A stretch of DNA of 64,000 bases from NCBI GenBank assembly GCA_938020525.1, contig CALIHW010000080.1:1-64000 (forward strand), read 5' to 3'. Source of the stretch: an uncultured Granulosicoccaceae bacterium (GTDB lineage Bacteria > Pseudomonadota > Gammaproteobacteria > Granulosicoccales > Granulosicoccaceae). Both the position numbers and the translations under genes were made by a program. The notes beneath the pieces are model-generated. The model worked only from the letters and a program-made list of their open reading frames with translations, was not told where the DNA came from and did no database searches. Shown piece after piece: positions 44,166-53,057 of the stretch (its first letter is position 1; every line of letters starts with the position of its first letter).

Positions 44166-45566
44166 ATGATTAATTGCGCCCTCGGGCAAAGTACCAGCCC
44201 TATCGGTTTAATCACAAGAATCTCCGTATTGGCAGCTGGGGTGTTTGTATCCGGGGTATTTGTATCTAATGTATTTGCCCAGGTTGATCAGAAGGCCGAT
44301 CTAAAGACATCCGAGTTCCAGGATCTCCCGGTCACTGTTGAATCCGGTGACACATTCTCCAGTATTATTTCCCGCGAATTGAATTCGCTAGATGCGTGGG
44401 GTGAAATCGCCAGATACAACAAACTTGATGCCCCAGATCTGCTCCAGCCCGGGGATGTGATCGTAATACCAGGGGAGCTGTTGCGGCTTAAAAACTATGC
44501 GACGGTAGTTTTCGTTAAAGGCTCAGCTTTGCATCATGACGCAGAGAGCAATGCCAAAGTTAAGGTAAAAAAAGGCGATCGAATCTATACGGGTGATCTG
44601 ATTGAAACCGACAACGACGGGTTCGTCAGTATGTCTTTTAATGGTGGCTCTTCGGTGAACATCCAGCCTGAAAGTATAATGAAGATTAACGTACTTGAGT
44701 GCGTGGATCGAGAAATTGCCTGTGAAGTTTTACTTGAGTCAAGCAAAGGCCAGCTTGGGCTTGATGTTAAAAGTGTTGGTTTTGAAAAACCAACGGTATT
44801 TAACATCAGCTCGCCATACGCGAGTGCTGCGGTGCGTGGTACCCGTTTTGATTTTGATATCAATGACGGCAACATTCTCGGCGTAACGGAAGGTACTGTT
44901 GAAATCAGTGTGAATGGTGTCAGTAATGACATTGGTGCTGGTAAAGGAGTGCTGGCGGGTGAGGGCAGATCTATTAACACGTTGTTCGATCTGTTGGAGC
45001 CGCCAAAAGTGATACTGCGTGATGGTATAAACCGTATTAGCTCTGAAGACATCATTAACTGGCAACCATTGAATGGAGCAGCCAACTACCTGGTTGCGTT
45101 TGCAGCAGATGATTCAATGCAGGAAGTTATAAGCTCCTCCTCAGAGACCGGTTTGTATATCAAGCCTGAACTTTCTTTGGGTAAGGCATTTGTTAGTTTA
45201 CGTGCAGTCGCGTCAAATGGTTTACGGGGATTTTCCAGCCAAAGAGAAATCGTTGTTGTAGATATTGATGAAGCAGCTGAAGAGGTAGCTTTGGACATCA
45301 GTATTGATGAAAGCAATGAAATGCGAATCACCGCTGCAGGTTCGGCCAATGATGATGTGGAAGTTAAGATAGGTAACGCATTGGAAATCCTTGATAGTGG
45401 TGAATACATTCTTGCTGAACAGGTGCTTCACATGAAAGGTGGTGAAACACAGACAGTCCAGGCGGATAGTACTTCCGACTGGTACCTGCAAGCCAGAAAA
45501 GTACTTGATGCAAATACGGTTTCGCCCTACGGACTGCTTTATCTGTATGAAAAGACCGAGGGGTAG
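44166..45566 (+). CDS. Secreted LysM-FecR domain protein
   Basis: A 466-residue exported protein. Residues 1-39 are a long signal peptide with an internal repeat (VFVSGVFVSNVFA). A LysM-like segment follows (VESGDTFSSIISRELNSL, then LQPGDVIVIP), so it may touch peptidoglycan. The FecR domain occupies the middle (KKGDRIYTGDLIETDNDG, VSMSFNGGS, SPYASAAVRGTRFDF). The last part is a beta-rich region ending in a Tyr-rich tail. FecR domains pass envelope signals to partner regulators. The gene sits between the response regulator and the CHASE2 kinase. Confidence 0.88.
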   Translation: MINCALGQSTSPIGLITRISVLAAGVFVSGVFVSNVFAQVDQKADLKTSEFQDLPVTVESGDTFSSIISRELNSLDAWGEIARYNKLDAPDLLQPGDVIVIPGELLRLKNYATVVFVKGSALHHDAESNAKVKVKKGDRIYTGDLIETDNDGFVSMSFNGGSSVNIQPESIMKINVLECVDREIACEVLLESSKGQLGLDVKSVGFEKPTVFNISSPYASAAVRGTRFDFDINDGNILGVTEGTVEISVNGVSNDIGAGKGVLAGEGRSINTLFDLLEPPKVILRDGINRISSEDIINWQPLNGAANYLVAFAADDSMQEVISSSSETGLYIKPELSLGKAFVSLRAVASNGLRGFSSQREIVVVDIDEAAEEVALDISIDESNEMRITAAGSANDDVEVKIGNALEILDSGEYILAEQVLHMKGGETQTVQADSTSDWYLQARKVLDANTVSPYGLLYLYEKTEG

Positions 45567-45607
45567 TTGACAAGCCATTATCATTGAACATCCCAGGCTG
45601 ATACTGC

Positions 45608-48223
45608 ATGGCTGTATCCGGAGAAAATGCCCGCCGCCGGGGGCGGTTGGGCTACTGGACACTACTGTTCTTCTATTTGTTCTTCGGCCTTTTAACCTGG
45701 CTGATGAATCACTTCGATGTAACCTTGAAAATGGATCGCCTGATCCATGACAGCTGGGTACGCGTAAATCAATCAGAACCATCGAAGGATATTGTCATTG
45801 TTGGCATTGATGCGCGTAGTGTTGCAGAGCATGGGCGCTGGCCATGGCCTAGAAGCGATCAAGCCAAAATAATCGATAATCTGTCTGCAGCCGGTGCAAA
45901 AATAATTCTGATTGATGTGTTGTATTCCGACTTCGCGGTAAATGACCCGGAGGGCGATGCGCGCCTTGCTTATGCCATAGAAAGAGCCGGATCTGTAATT
46001 CTGCCGATAGTGACTGAAGGTAGAGGCGCAGATATTAAGGACGGTGAGCGCCTTCCAATACCAGATATAGCTATGGCTGCAAGCAACCTGGGGCATATTT
46101 TTCTGCCGATAGACAGCGATGGCATCGTACGTCGCGTCTTCCTTAAGGCCGGCTTCAAAAAACCACACTGGTCAATGCTTTCGCTGGTAGCAATGGAAAC
46201 TGACGGTACAGCACCAGAGCAATTGCCCGGTGTACGGATGCAACATACCGACACTGCAACGAACTGGGTTGGAGACTATGAAGTCCTGATTCCGTTTCAT
46301 GGTCCAAAAGGCACGTTTAAAACAATTTCTGCCATCGACGTTTTAAACAACAATATCGAACAAGAAACTTTTAACAACAGCATAGTATTTTTTGGCCTTA
46401 CTGCGACGGGTCTCGGTGACGCAGTACCGACACCGATCCTGGGGCTCGATCAGCCGATTCCCGGTGTGGAAGTACACGCCAATATTTATAACTCGCTTCG
46501 CGCTGGTACGATGATTCGTGAAGTCGGCGTGTTGCTTGATTTTATTCTTGTCGCGCTGTCTATTGCGTTGTTGCTTGCGGTCTATTCAAAGTTGAGGCCA
46601 CGGTGGGGCTTCCTGAATACAGTTTTGTTAGCGCTGTTACCAGTACTGATAAGTTTTCTATTGTATCGCTTTGTCGGAATTTGGTTCGCACCATTATTGG
46701 CGTCGCTTCCCATATTGCTGGCGTTCCCGCTATGGACATGGCACAGGCTTGAGTTTGCTACTCGATTTCTTAGAACGGAAACAAACAAACTTGCTGTCTA
46801 TGACGATGAATTGGATGTCACAAGCGGTGCACCTGTCGTGAGCCTGTTTGAAAATGCTTGTACCCACCTTGGATTACAAAAGTGGTTTATATATTCCAAC
46901 GGTAAACTAAGGAGTAGTAAAAAGCTTAGTATCACTGATATAGAGAAAATTAGTTTTTCCGAATGGACAAGACATCAAGGAATGCAAGTTAAGAAGTACG
47001 CTTCTAAAAAACCACTGATTGTGGGATATCAGTTTGAAAATGCTGTACTGAGTTACCGATTCGGAACATACCTGGATAATGCTTCGAGGATGCAGGGTCT
47101 CATCGAGTTACCGGATGTTGGTGGAACCATTGAAAGCCTGCAGACAGATGCAGATAGACTCAGCAGGCAGAATCAACGCATGCTGCAATTAAAGGTACTT
47201 AACGACAATATATTCAACGGTAGTCCTGCGGGTTTGATTGTCTGGAATTCTGTCGGGGAGCTGCTGCGTCATAATGAGCTCGCGTTTGATATGTTCAAAG
47301 ACCTGCAGCTTGAAAATACAACAGTATTTGATTTCTTTGTCACTATTGGAAAAGATCCGCTGCGTATAGATCGAGACGAATTTGAAGCAATTATGTTGCA
47401 TGGTCAAAACTTGCAAATGAATTACTTGCACGGTGAAGACGAGCTGATCATTGACTTCAATGTGCTGGGTGATGACCTTTATGAGCGATTGATCGTTGCC
47501 AGCACCGTCGATTTAAGTGAAATAAGACGAGCTGAGCGATTGCGTAGCGAGCTTATAGAGTATATGTCCCACGATCTGCGTTCTCCTCTGATCTCCTCGT
47601 TGTATCTGGTTTCTCAGGATCGAGAAGAATCGCCACCTGAGAAAGATGTTTCGCATTTAGTTCAGGTCGAAAAAAATATTAACAAAACATTGAAGATGAT
47701 CGATGATCTGCTTGGTTTGACTCGCGCTGAAAATCTTTCCGTTGAACATCTGCAGCCAGTATTTTTTGAGAACCTTATCGAGAGCACTATCGATCAGCTG
47801 TTACCGCAGGCACGACAGAAAAATATCGAGCTTGTTACCGAAGCAATTGATGAAGACGTTTGGGTAAGTGCTGACTCCAGTCTGTTAGAGCGTGCTTTTA
47901 TTAACGTCGTCGGTAACGCAATCAAATACTCGCCTGAAGGCACGAAAGTTATTATTTCTACATCGATCAAAGAGGTTGGGTGGATTCAGACTAATGTTGT
48001 TGATCAGGGAATTGGTATCCCGGAATCTCGTATTAATAAATTGTTTACGCGTTTCCATCGTGATCCTGAAGTACAGAAGAGATTTAAAGGGACCGGGCTG
48101 GGCCTGGCACTGGTGGCTACAGTATTGAAGCAACATGGTGGTACCGTCACTGCAACCAGTGTGGAGAATCAAGGCACCACGATTTGTTTACGTCTGCCGA
48201 TTTTTGAGTTGGAAGATACCTGA
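45608..48223 (+). CDS. CHASE2 sensor histidine kinase
   Basis: An 871-residue membrane kinase. It starts with one membrane segment and a periplasmic CHASE2 domain (VIVGIDARSVAEHGRWPWPR near residue 60). Three hydrophobic segments follow near residues 300-380, the usual CHASE2 exit. A PAS-like section lies near 540-630, then a HisKA with the phosphate-accepting His655 in EYMSHDLRSP. The HATPase domain has the N box NVVGNAIKYSP, DQGIGIP and GTGLGLALV. It is the natural partner of the response regulator at 43296-44009, with the LysM-FecR protein as a probable envelope input. Confidence 0.93.
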   Translation: MAVSGENARRRGRLGYWTLLFFYLFFGLLTWLMNHFDVTLKMDRLIHDSWVRVNQSEPSKDIVIVGIDARSVAEHGRWPWPRSDQAKIIDNLSAAGAKIILIDVLYSDFAVNDPEGDARLAYAIERAGSVILPIVTEGRGADIKDGERLPIPDIAMAASNLGHIFLPIDSDGIVRRVFLKAGFKKPHWSMLSLVAMETDGTAPEQLPGVRMQHTDTATNWVGDYEVLIPFHGPKGTFKTISAIDVLNNNIEQETFNNSIVFFGLTATGLGDAVPTPILGLDQPIPGVEVHANIYNSLRAGTMIREVGVLLDFILVALSIALLLAVYSKLRPRWGFLNTVLLALLPVLISFLLYRFVGIWFAPLLASLPILLAFPLWTWHRLEFATRFLRTETNKLAVYDDELDVTSGAPVVSLFENACTHLGLQKWFIYSNGKLRSSKKLSITDIEKISFSEWTRHQGMQVKKYASKKPLIVGYQFENAVLSYRFGTYLDNASRMQGLIELPDVGGTIESLQTDADRLSRQNQRMLQLKVLNDNIFNGSPAGLIVWNSVGELLRHNELAFDMFKDLQLENTTVFDFFVTIGKDPLRIDRDEFEAIMLHGQNLQMNYLHGEDELIIDFNVLGDDLYERLIVASTVDLSEIRRAERLRSELIEYMSHDLRSPLISSLYLVSQDREESPPEKDVSHLVQVEKNINKTLKMIDDLLGLTRAENLSVEHLQPVFFENLIESTIDQLLPQARQKNIELVTEAIDEDVWVSADSSLLERAFINVVGNAIKYSPEGTKVIISTSIKEVGWIQTNVVDQGIGIPESRINKLFTRFHRDPEVQKRFKGTGLGLALVATVLKQHGGTVTATSVENQGTTICLRLPIFELEDT

Positions 48224-48648
48224 TCTGCCGGTTTAATTTGTATTGGGGTGATTGCCGTCTAGCTCGGTTTATTCGTGAAATGGCGAGCATAGCGCGCAGA
48301 GTATTGGTTTCACAGGGTATTTTCTTCTCGCGTTGAATACTTACTGATATTTGCAAGAGAAAAAATTCGCTGTGGAATCAAGGATCAAGCGGGATGCCGT
48401 CATTTTCATGAATAAACCGGGCTAGGTCGCGAGGAAAATGCGCTACTAAATGCGAACCAGTACAACAAGTCAGCGTGACCCGAGTCGCTTTATTGCCCTT
48501 TTTTGTGACTTGATTCCGAATCGTCTGAATTTCACTGTGCTAATTTTAGTCCCCCGTCAGATAGCTGGCGGCGCTTGTCCCGGTAACGACTGGTCGACGG
48601 GCAGGCTTTTGTTTTACCAGTTGTAATTTTGTAAACGGAGTAGTAAAG
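48224..48648. other. Intergenic region upstream of the ComEA-like gene
   Basis: I see no gene with a usable start codon in these 425 bases. A 53-codon minus-strand open frame at 48378-48539 lacks a normal start. The last bases carry a GGAG ribosome site for the ComEA-like gene. No clear promoter or terminator was recognised. Confidence 0.4.
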
Positions 48649-49008
48649 ATGTTGAAGTATTTTCGCAATTTTCTCGTTGCCATCCTTTCCTTAGGTGTTT
48701 TCTCTATTGCCCATTCTGCGCCGATTAATATCAATTCGGCAGATGCAGCTACGCTTGCGCAAACTATTAGCGGCATTGGGCCGTCCAAAGCTCAGGCAAT
48801 AATTGACTACAGGCAAGAGAATGGCCCTTTCGCCTCCCTTGATGATCTAGTCAAAGTACAGGGTATCGGATTTAAAACTCTTGATCGTATTCGTGAGTTT
48901 GTCATCGTAGCGCCAGAAACCCAAAAGACGTCTAAGTCAGCTGCTGTTGGTTCTTCTGCTACTGAATCCTCTGCAAGCAGCAAGCAGCCAGTTTTATTGC
49001 CGAACTAG
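48649..49008 (+). CDS. ComEA-like exported helix-hairpin-helix protein
   Basis: A 119-residue exported DNA-binding protein. The signal peptide covers roughly residues 1-25 (ending in AHSAP). Two helix-hairpin-helix motifs follow: NINSADAATLAQTISGIGPSKAQ and GPFASLDDLVKVQGIG, the classic ComEA signature. The Ser/Thr-rich tail is disordered. Related proteins bind incoming DNA in natural transformation. It stands alone, with GGAG before the ATG. Confidence 0.93.
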   Translation: MLKYFRNFLVAILSLGVFSIAHSAPININSADAATLAQTISGIGPSKAQAIIDYRQENGPFASLDDLVKVQGIGFKTLDRIREFVIVAPETQKTSKSAAVGSSATESSASSKQPVLLPN

Positions 49009-49253
49009 TCAGCGTTGCTAATTGACCGGCTTTAATGGTGGCTGTTTGCCGGTTATTTCAGGAGGTGTTGCCAGACAGGTGACACCTCATTTAAGACGAT
49101 TTTTGTAGAGATACCGCCGCCACTTGCAAACAGCCAGCTGGCAACGAATAAGGGTTACAACCTACTCTTTTACCTTGCTGTCGCGTGACCAACGATCGGT
49201 CAGCCTTTTGCTATTCTCACTGAATAGATTAATAAAAGGCGGAGAAATCCCGA

Positions 49254-49742
49254 ATGTTGGAAGAATTCAAGCAGTTTGTTCTTGGCGGTAACATGGTGGA
49301 TATGGCTGTCGGGATTGTTATCGGCGCTGCGTTTGGAACTATTGTTGGTAGTCTGGTTGAGGATATCCTGCTTCCGCCTATTGGTTTGCTATTGGGTGGT
49401 GTCGACTTTAGTTCGATTTTCACGGTGCTAAAAGAAGGATCGACCGCAGCACCCTATGCATCTTTGGAAGCAGCAAAAACTGCCGGTGCGATCACTATCA
49501 ACTGGGGCAATTTCTTAAATACGCTGATCAGCTTTATTATTATTGCCGCCGCAATTTTCGTTGTTATAAAACTACTAAATAAAGTGCGCAGTGCACAGGA
49601 GGAAACACCGGAAGCTTCGGTAGCTCTGTTGGGTGAGATTCGAGATTTACTCAAACATCAGGCGGGTGGGGCGATCGGTTTGCAAGCCGGCGAACAAGTC
49701 AACAGCCTGACAAATGACCCGACAGACAAACCGCGCGACTAA
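49254..49742 (+). CDS. mscL: Large-conductance mechanosensitive channel MscL
   Basis: A 162-residue pore-forming protein that releases solutes on osmotic downshock. The N-terminal FKQFVLGGNMVDMAVGIVIGAAFGTIV is the family hallmark (helix and first membrane segment). The second membrane segment, TLISFIIIAAAIFVVIKLLN, comes near residue 90-110. The tail is somewhat longer than in E. coli MscL. The ATG has an upstream GGCGGAG site. Confidence 0.96.
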   Translation: MLEEFKQFVLGGNMVDMAVGIVIGAAFGTIVGSLVEDILLPPIGLLLGGVDFSSIFTVLKEGSTAAPYASLEAAKTAGAITINWGNFLNTLISFIIIAAAIFVVIKLLNKVRSAQEETPEASVALLGEIRDLLKHQAGGAIGLQAGEQVNSLTNDPTDKPRD

Positions 49743-49771
49743 TTTGATCTTCTGTTAAAGCGTTTTTATAA

Positions 49772-51496
49772 ATGAGATTCACCAATACCAGGCTGGGTTT
49801 CTTTCTGTTATCTGCATTTACCGGTTTATTGGTAGGTAGCAGTACAGTTGCGTTAATAGAGTGCATCGGTTTTTTGCAGGATCTCTTGTTTGGTGAAGCC
49901 GCTACTGATGATCCCGATGAAATGCAGTCTCGCTTTTCCGGGTGGTCTGTTCTACTTGCTCCGATAGTCGGTGGTATTGGTATAAGCGTTATGCTGCGGT
50001 TGCTCCCAGGGCAACGCTTTCATGGAATTGCAGATGTAATGGAAGCGAGTGCGCTGCGTGCCGGTAAGATGGATGTGCGCTCAGGAATCACAGCAGCATT
50101 TGCGACAACGTTGTCTCTTGGAACTGGTGCACCACTTGGTCGCGAAGGACCTGCGGTACATATCGGTGCCTCGTTAACTTCCTGGTTGGCTGAACAATTC
50201 AAGCTCGCACGAACACAATCACTGACACTACTTGGTTGTGCAGCAGCTGCAGCAGTGACTGCATCGTTCAATACACCGATAGCGGGAGTTATATTTGCGC
50301 TGGAAGTCGTAGTTGGCTATTACGCGTTGAGTGTATTTGCACCGGTTGTTGTAGCGGCTATGGGAGCGGTTATCGTGCGCCACAGTGTCTACGGTAACCA
50401 ACCAGAATTTAGTTTGCCGGATTATCAAATCGGTTCTCTCTGGGAGCTACCAGCATTTGCACTACTTGGTTTGACTGCGACTATAATTGTGCAGATATTT
50501 ATCTACCTGGTGGCGTTTTGTCGCAGCGGGTTTGAAAAAGTTGCAGTGCCGGTGTGGATCAGGCCAGTATTTGCAGGCGTGTTTATTGGTGCAATGGCTC
50601 TTTATTATCCACTGGCGCTAGGGGTCGGGTATGAAGGTACGGCACTGGCATTAAATGAAAATCTGCCACTGGCATTATTGGCGGGTCTTCTAATAGCTAA
50701 AGTGCTTGGCGGTGCGGTAGCTCTTGGTAGTGGTATGCCAGGTGGTGTATTTAGTCCAGCATTATTTATCGGGGCTATGTTTGGCGGTGTGTTTTGGTAT
50801 GTAGCTCAAACGCTCGTTCCTGCTGAGTTATCCAGCCAGGGTGTCTATTCAGTCGTCGGTATGGCGGCAATTGCATCTGCAATGCTCGGAGCGCCAATCT
50901 CAACACTGCTTATCGTTTTTGAATTAACCATTGACTATGATCTGGTTATTGCGGTGATGCTTGCTGCTGCAATGGCAAGCACTTTTATGCAGTTGATGCC
51001 ACATAGCTCTTTTTTCCGATGGCAACTCGCAAGAAGAGGTATCAATCTCAATACAGGTCGAGATCAAGGTTTGTTAAGAACCAGGACTATAGATGAGTTT
51101 GTTACCCAGAACTTTATTCGAGTCGAGCAGAGCGCTACATTAAGCGCAGTTGAGTCTTCCATGTACGCGCACAGACGTTATATAGCGGTGGTGCTGAACG
51201 GGGAAGATGAGTTTATCGGTAGCTTATCTACTGATGAGCTGGCGGCAGGGGTGATTAATGATCGTGAAGCTACTTGTGATTCTGCAATGAACTCAGTGGA
51301 TCATGCTATTCCCCACAGTACCAGCCTGCTGGCAGCTCTACAGTTTCTAAACGAGTTGGACACAAACTACGCCCCGGTTACAAAAACCGGGGATGATGCG
51401 GAGAAAGTTGTTGGTGTGATATATCGCAGTGATGTGCTGAAGGCACTCTACGAGATGATGCGCGCTGCCAGATCCGAAGAGTATGGAGTTACCTGA
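49772..51496 (+). CDS. ClC-family chloride transporter with CBS domains
   Basis: A 574-residue ClC protein. It has the multi-pass core with GTGAPLGREGPAVHIGAS, where the gating Glu125 is present, and GSGMPGGVFSPALFIGAMFGG. A C-terminal CBS pair follows (FIRVEQSATLSAVESSMY and a second around HSTSLLAALQFLNE). The gate Glu is compatible with Cl-/H+ exchange, but no proton-side Glu was verified. It starts 30 bases after mscL, so the two may be co-transcribed in an osmotic/ion-related unit. Confidence 0.92.
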   Translation: MRFTNTRLGFFLLSAFTGLLVGSSTVALIECIGFLQDLLFGEAATDDPDEMQSRFSGWSVLLAPIVGGIGISVMLRLLPGQRFHGIADVMEASALRAGKMDVRSGITAAFATTLSLGTGAPLGREGPAVHIGASLTSWLAEQFKLARTQSLTLLGCAAAAAVTASFNTPIAGVIFALEVVVGYYALSVFAPVVVAAMGAVIVRHSVYGNQPEFSLPDYQIGSLWELPAFALLGLTATIIVQIFIYLVAFCRSGFEKVAVPVWIRPVFAGVFIGAMALYYPLALGVGYEGTALALNENLPLALLAGLLIAKVLGGAVALGSGMPGGVFSPALFIGAMFGGVFWYVAQTLVPAELSSQGVYSVVGMAAIASAMLGAPISTLLIVFELTIDYDLVIAVMLAAAMASTFMQLMPHSSFFRWQLARRGINLNTGRDQGLLRTRTIDEFVTQNFIRVEQSATLSAVESSMYAHRRYIAVVLNGEDEFIGSLSTDELAAGVINDREATCDSAMNSVDHAIPHSTSLLAALQFLNELDTNYAPVTKTGDDAEKVVGVIYRSDVLKALYEMMRAARSEEYGVT

Positions 51497-51554
51497 AGAC
51501 GGTCACGTGCCAACCTTAACGCCTGCGGTCTTTTCAGTTAATACTCTTGTTTTA

Positions 51555-52853
51555 CTACTCACCGGGTATCTCATGGTATTCGCCGTCAGTGCCAAGGTAT
51601 TTATTGCCTGAATAGAAAGACTCTTTACCACTGTCGAGCAGTACTTTGAGCATGCCATCGACATTATTGCCAGCGCCTGCATATTTTTCAGCGAACTGGG
51701 CTGGGCCGATCGCATCCAGCATTTCAAAAGGTCCCTCAGCCCATGCAAATCCCCAGCGCATCGCGCGATCCACATTGACGATATCCTTTGATATTTCAGG
51801 TACCAGAGAGCTGCTGTAACCAAGTGTTGAGCTCATTAGATCCCAGGCAAACTTGCCTTCAGCGTCGTCACTGAACATCAGCGTTTTGATATTCTGATGC
51901 CTGGCATCAAGGTCTGCAGGTGACATTGGCCTCCATGATTGTGATGAAAGATCGAACACCTCCATCGATTTTTCACCAGAGTCTGATTTTGTGAGTTTAT
52001 AAAAGCCACCGCCGGTTTTGCGGCCAAGTTGTCCGGCTGCAAGCATAGCGTTTTCGGCGTCTGGCATTTTTAGGTAATCACGACCGGCATCATCTTTGGG
52101 TAGATTCTGCTCGAGGTTCTTTGCCACAAAATCCATGACATCCAAACCAATTAAATCTATTAAGCCATAAAGCCCGGTTGGTGGCAGCCCTATCGGTTTA
52201 GACATCAATGCATCGACCGTTTCCATTGAAAGTCCGGAGTATGCTGCCTTGTGCAGACCGGACAACATCCAATTGCAACCGATGCGGTTGCCGATAAAGT
52301 TAACTGTATCTTTCGCGTATACAACACCTTTACCCATTGGACCAGATAGATAGTCTGCAAGCCTTGTAATAGCAGATGGATCTGTTTTGCTCCCCGGAAC
52401 CAGCTCTACCAATTTCATCAGATGAACCGGGTTAAAAAAGTGTGTTACTGCGATATCCTTTTGCATACGCTCTGGCATATCTTTATAGATGTCACGCAGC
52501 GGTATGCCAGAGGTGTTGGTAGTGAGTACAGAACCATCTTTTCTGACTGTTTCAAGTTTGCTAAAAAGATCTCGCTTGATATTTACGTCTTCAACAACGG
52601 CTTCGCAAAGCCAGTCGCAGTTTTCAAGCGACTGTAAATCGGTTTTCAATGAGCCGGGGGTAATGAGCTTCGCCTGATCCTCCGTTATTGCCGGACGTTT
52701 GCCAGACATAAGGCGCTCGATTGCTTTTTGAGCGGTTTCGGTTTCAAGGTCGAGTAGAGTGACGTTGACGCCGGTCGCGGCACATAACCCGGCGATACCC
52801 GCACCCATAGTGCCTGCACCGATGACACCGACATTTTTGATTGCTTCAGACAT
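51555..52853 (-). CDS. 3-hydroxyacyl-CoA dehydrogenase family protein
   Basis: A 432-residue NAD-dependent dehydrogenase. The N-terminal GVIGAGTMGAGIAGLCAATG motif is the Rossmann fold, followed by the HCDH signature HFFNPVHLMKLVELVPG and the C-terminal HCDH domains (FIGNRIGCNWMLSGLHK and, near residue 370, a second copy FAWAEGPFEMLDAIG). It lacks an enoyl-CoA hydratase domain, so it is not full-length FadB. Likely role is beta-oxidation or a related pathway; substrate not readable. It ends convergently with the ClC gene. Confidence 0.92.
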   Translation of the reverse strand: MSEAIKNVGVIGAGTMGAGIAGLCAATGVNVTLLDLETETAQKAIERLMSGKRPAITEDQAKLITPGSLKTDLQSLENCDWLCEAVVEDVNIKRDLFSKLETVRKDGSVLTTNTSGIPLRDIYKDMPERMQKDIAVTHFFNPVHLMKLVELVPGSKTDPSAITRLADYLSGPMGKGVVYAKDTVNFIGNRIGCNWMLSGLHKAAYSGLSMETVDALMSKPIGLPPTGLYGLIDLIGLDVMDFVAKNLEQNLPKDDAGRDYLKMPDAENAMLAAGQLGRKTGGGFYKLTKSDSGEKSMEVFDLSSQSWRPMSPADLDARHQNIKTLMFSDDAEGKFAWDLMSSTLGYSSSLVPEISKDIVNVDRAMRWGFAWAEGPFEMLDAIGPAQFAEKYAGAGNNVDGMLKVLLDSGKESFYSGNKYLGTDGEYHEIPGE

Positions 52854-52910
52854 GCTTTATCCTGATTGTGTTTCTGTCGCGCGAGTGTAGGGTAACTGGC
52901 CGTTTTACAC

Positions 52911-52981
52911 CAGTCACCCAGTACGAGTCACCCAGTACAAGTGACCTTGTACCAACTGCCCTGTACCAGTCGCCCAGTGCC
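52911..52981. repeat. Degenerate 14-15-base tandem repeat (about five units)
   Basis: Units such as agtcacccagtac recur with changes (agtgaccttgtacc, actgccctgtacc, agtcgcccagtgcc) between two divergent genes (52853 and 53058). The pattern is clear near its left end and decays to the right. Confidence 0.65.
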
Positions 52982-53057
52982 TTACATCTGATAAACTTTG
53001 GGCAACCTGGTGTTTGATATCAGGGAGTAATGTGCAGCCCATCAACCGGAATTTCTT

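Noticed and set aside
48378-48539. Minus-strand 53-codon open frame in the gap before the ComEA-like gene
   Set aside because: It reads smoothly but has no ATG, GTG or TTG start, and an open frame of this length is easily produced by chance in 425 bases.
52854-53057. SAM riboswitch upstream of metY
   Set aside because: No recognisable conserved core or terminator arrangement; only the degenerate tandem array is visible.
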